Source: GCA-2731375 sp964590195
GTDB taxonomy: Bacteria > Pseudomonadota > Alphaproteobacteria > GCA-2731375
Direction of reading: 5' to 3'
Assembly: GCA_964590195.1 (NCBI GenBank)
Contig: CAZPWJ010000017.1
Span: 5,444-69,443, forward strand
DNA length: 64,000 nucleotides
Shown here in pieces: positions 61,913 to 64,000 of the stretch. Position 1 is the first letter of the stretch. Every line of letters starts with the position of its first letter. The notes under the pieces are model-generated. The model was not told where the DNA came from. It did no database searches and was given only the letters and a program-made list of their open reading frames with translations. A program made the position numbers and the translations under genes.

Positions 61913-62748
61913 GCGGGCTTCCCCGATGGCTTGCAGGTCTGGCTGGGCTTGCTCGACTGTTTACGGATTGTCAGGACCATGTCTTCAACGTCCTGGGCCG
62001 CATCGCTTTGTGGATGGCGGGAAAACAAAGCCGTCTGCCGGCGGATGGAATCAGGGATGCGGTCATCCCGGCGCACGATGCCCATGAGAGGCGGCGTATA
62101 GTTCAAAAAGGTCCGGCAGGCCTTGGCCAAGGCGCCATAGGTGCGTTCGCCCTGGCGCTGGTCGCTGGCCATGTTGATGGCCAGGCGCATATCCGCCCGA
62201 GGATTTTCCTGCATGGAGACCTTGATGTAGGCGTAGGCGTCGGTCAACGAGGTTGGCTCGTCGGTCGCGACCACCAGGGTCATGCCGCCCTTCGGCGTCA
62301 GCGAACGGATGGCGGATTCCAGCCCTGCGCCCAGATCGATGATCACCCGGTCGTAACGCTGCGCCAATTGCCACAGTTCGCTTTTCAATTCGCTCAACCT
62401 GGCCCGGCCCATGTCCGCCAACTGGCCCGAGCCGGATTTGCCCACGATGATGTCGAAGCCGCCATCAGGGAAGGGGGTAACCGCCTGGTTCATGGATAGC
62501 CGTCCCGCAACCACGTCGCCCAGATCCCGGTCCGCGTTCAGGCCCAGTTGCACATCTACATTGGCCAATCCGAAATCAGCATCGAACAACAGTGTTTTTT
62601 CGCCTTTTCGCGATAGCGCGTGCGCCAGGGTGATGGCCATCCAGGTTTTGCCGACGCCGCCCTTGCCCGAGGCGATATTGATAACGTTACGTCCCGCCGT
62701 GGCCGAGGCGGGGTGGAGGGCGACGCGTTTTTTCGGGGCGGCGGTCAT
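61909..62748 (-). CDS. flhG: Flagellar number regulator FlhG (MinD-like ATPase)
   Basis: A 279-residue MinD/ParA-type ATPase with deviant Walker A SGKGGVGKTW at about 27-36, Walker A' LLFDADFGLANVDVQLGL and Walker B RVIIDLGAG. Directly behind flhF with ATGA overlap, it is FlhG (FleN), which limits flagellar number by acting on FlhF. The C-terminal half has LTDAYAYIKVSM, as in other FlhG proteins. Confidence 0.88.
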   Translation of the reverse strand: MTAAPKKRVALHPASATAGRNVINIASGKGGVGKTWMAITLAHALSRKGEKTLLFDADFGLANVDVQLGLNADRDLGDVVAGRLSMNQAVTPFPDGGFDIIVGKSGSGQLADMGRARLSELKSELWQLAQRYDRVIIDLGAGLESAIRSLTPKGGMTLVVATDEPTSLTDAYAYIKVSMQENPRADMRLAINMASDQRQGERTYGALAKACRTFLNYTPPLMGIVRRDDRIPDSIRRQTALFSRHPQSDAAQDVEDMVLTIRKQSSKPSQTCKPSGKPA

Positions 62749-63746
62749 GCGTGGTTGGCTCCGGTCTTGGGATACTCGTGACTTTGTTCCGGGTCGCGCA
62801 GCAATACGCGGGCCAGGGACATGGGGTTCAGTGTGGTCAGGCCCTGCGCGATGGAGGGCGAAATCGAAACCAGGCTAAAGGCCAGATTGCCGCCCTGGGC
62901 GGCGGTAAGGATGGCGCCCAGACGGCGGCTGCCGTCCAATTGCGTGGCGATCATTGTCCGGCAGCCGAGGCGGGAATAGGCCGCCGCCATGTCGGCGGCA
63001 TCCTGGGCGTTGAAGCCGGCGGGGAAAACCAAAACGGGTTCGGCGCCCGTTGCCGAGATGAAGCGGCCGAGATCGGCCATCTCATCATCGTTGAATGGAT
63101 TGGTGCCAGGCGTGTCGATTAGGATGGAGCCGCCGTGGGCATTGAGGATCGCGGCGTGCAGGCCTTCGGGCGAATCCACCGACAACAAGGTTTGTTGCAG
63201 AATATCGGTGTAGCCAGATAGCTGCGCCATGGCCCCGGCGCGGACGGTATCGGTCGTGATGATTGTCGCGGGTGCGCCGCGCAAGGTTGCCGCCGCCGCC
63301 AGCTTGGCCAAGGTGATGGTCTTGCCGGCGCCGGGCGGGCCGACCAGCATCACGGGCCGGTCCGGATCCGCCAGGGAGCTGAATTGAAAAAATCGATCAA
63401 GGGCAACCGCCAGTGCTTCGACGATGTCTTCCGCTTCGGCCTTGGCTCCGGTGCCGGCCAGGCGTTCGGCCAGTGCCTCGGGGACGTCATGATAGAGCAG
63501 GGATGCAAACAGCGGGTCGTCTTCCAGGAATGCGTCATCGTCCAAAGCATCTCGATCCGCAAGCACAGCGTCGTCTACAGCCGCGCCGGCCAGGGCCGGT
63601 TCCGCCTCCGCCGCCGCCGTCACCTGGACGCCGCGTCCCCGTTCGCTCTGATGGCTGGAAACAATGATCGCGTCATCGCCCAGGGCATCCCGGATCTGCT
63701 CCATGGCCTCGGCCATGGTCGGTGCGGAAAATGTTCTAAGACGCAT
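62745..63746 (-). CDS. flhF: Flagellar biosynthesis GTPase FlhF
   Basis: A 333-residue SRP-type GTPase that places the flagellum. The N-terminal region (MRLRTFSAPTMAEAMEQIRDALG) is followed by an acidic linker (roughly 55-115). The NG domain has G1 GPPGAGKTITLAKLA, ITTDTVRAGAMAQL, ILIDTPGTN and TQLDGSRRLGA. It lies between flhA and flhG on the minus strand, the usual order, and overlaps flhG by four bases. Confidence 0.9.
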   Translation of the reverse strand: MRLRTFSAPTMAEAMEQIRDALGDDAIIVSSHQSERGRGVQVTAAAEAEPALAGAAVDDAVLADRDALDDDAFLEDDPLFASLLYHDVPEALAERLAGTGAKAEAEDIVEALAVALDRFFQFSSLADPDRPVMLVGPPGAGKTITLAKLAAAATLRGAPATIITTDTVRAGAMAQLSGYTDILQQTLLSVDSPEGLHAAILNAHGGSILIDTPGTNPFNDDEMADLGRFISATGAEPVLVFPAGFNAQDAADMAAAYSRLGCRTMIATQLDGSRRLGAILTAAQGGNLAFSLVSISPSIAQGLTTLNPMSLARVLLRDPEQSHEYPKTGANHA

Positions 63747-63761
63747 GTTCCCGGCCCGCCG

Positions 63762-63956
63762 CTAGATCTGCGCCAATGTGCGGATTTTGGCGCTGGGATG
63801 AATTTCATTCTGCGACAAAACCGGCGTCAAGGGACGTACCCGTTCGATGATGGAGCGGACATACGGCCTGGCGGCGGGAGAGCACAACAGTACCGGAATT
63901 TCACCCTGGTTGACCAACTCGTCGAAGACTTCCCTGATCCGGCCGATTGTCTGACG
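63762..63956 (-). pseudogene. flhA: 3' end of flhA, apparently interrupted
   Basis: The minus strand reads the C terminus of the export-gate protein FlhA: RQTIGRIREVFDELVNQGE, then PVLLCSPAARPYVRSIIERV and SQNEIHPSAKIRTLAQI before a TAG at 63762. Upstream, at 63957-63959, an in-frame TGA appears and the FlhA similarity stops. The bases beyond look like an IS end, so the gene seems broken here. A frameshift or assembly join at the window edge is also possible. Confidence 0.6.
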
Positions 63957-64000
63957 TCAGCACCCCTGGGACATATTGAAGTGTTTTCATAAGGGAGGAT
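63951..64000 (+). mobile_element. Possible left end of an IS3-type insertion sequence (partial)
   Basis: From about 63952 the sequence changes from flhA to TGACGTCAGCACCCC, a TG-starting CCC-rich end, followed by GGGACATATTGAAG and then AAGGGAGGAT at the window edge. That last run would be a good ribosome-binding site for a transposase gene beyond the window. The element is cut by the window, so the call is tentative. Confidence 0.35.

Overview
The window looks like chromosomal DNA from a GC-rich, flagellated, heterotrophic alphaproteobacterium, probably near the Rhodospirillales. That is an inference from gene content: TRAP transport, paired molybdenum hydroxylases, glnB-glnA behind a sigma54-type promoter, a Zur-type palindrome and flhA-flhF-flhG. 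It is packed with metabolic operons. I see no prophage, CRISPR array, toxin-antitoxin pair or defence island.

Layout. 1-3.2 kb (minus): a three-gene TRAP transporter. 3.5-7.5 kb (plus): two tandem proteins that each fuse a UroD-family methyltransferase to a corrinoid domain, the architecture of chloromethane methyltransferase CmuA. 7.6-10.9 kb: a SAM methyltransferase, a zinc alcohol dehydrogenase, UspA and an FkbM-like methyltransferase. 11-14.7 kb (minus): hyuA-hyuB. 14.8-17.2 kb: a thiolase, a selenocysteine tRNA and an alpha/beta hydrolase. 17.4-31.7 kb (plus): a long catabolic operon. Its first five genes match the furoate set hmfABCDE in order and type. They are followed by a second molybdenum hydroxylase, an SDR with a degenerate active site, RidA, a metallo-beta-lactamase-fold enzyme, a LysE exporter and an enolase-superfamily enzyme. 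32-35.5 kb: a zinc-uptake locus (ZrgA-like DUF2796 protein, ABC ATPase, FtsX-like permease, DUF3299 protein) with a perfect Zur-type palindrome.

35.8-36.8 kb is the most striking part. About 1.05 kb has no credible protein gene but is full of short hairpins that read as C(UUCG)G tetraloops on the minus strand. It has a TATAAT promoter at one end and an 11-bp stem plus T-run at the other, so I interpret it as a large structured noncoding RNA. Its 3' terminal element shares a roughly 34-nt core, in opposite sense, with a predicted ~95-nt leader or small RNA at 17.3 kb. The two transcripts would therefore be complementary. DnaA-box-like sites and a palindrome lie at its promoter.

37-47 kb: iron-dependent alcohol dehydrogenase, GST, ArsR-type regulator, MlrC-like peptidase, SEL1-repeat protein, amidase, bifunctional NAD(P)HX repair enzyme, malonyl-CoA decarboxylase and a DUF899 protein. 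47-53 kb: a four-PAS hybrid histidine kinase, tRNA-His, an acyl-CoA dehydrogenase and an aminotransferase. 53-55 kb: glnB-glnA. 55-61.5 kb: isochorismatase-like hydrolase, two PuuE-like deacetylase paralogues, a REP-like palindrome, ABM monooxygenase, class III aminotransferase, acyl-CoA dehydrogenase and enoyl-CoA hydratase. 61.5-64 kb (minus): flhA (3' end only, apparently broken near 63.95 kb by an IS-like end), flhF, flhG and a coupled unknown gene.

Functional themes are uptake and CoA-dependent breakdown of small organic acids and ring compounds, corrinoid-dependent methyl transfer, zinc and nitrogen homeostasis, and motility. All functions are assigned by reading motifs and gene order; no database search was run.
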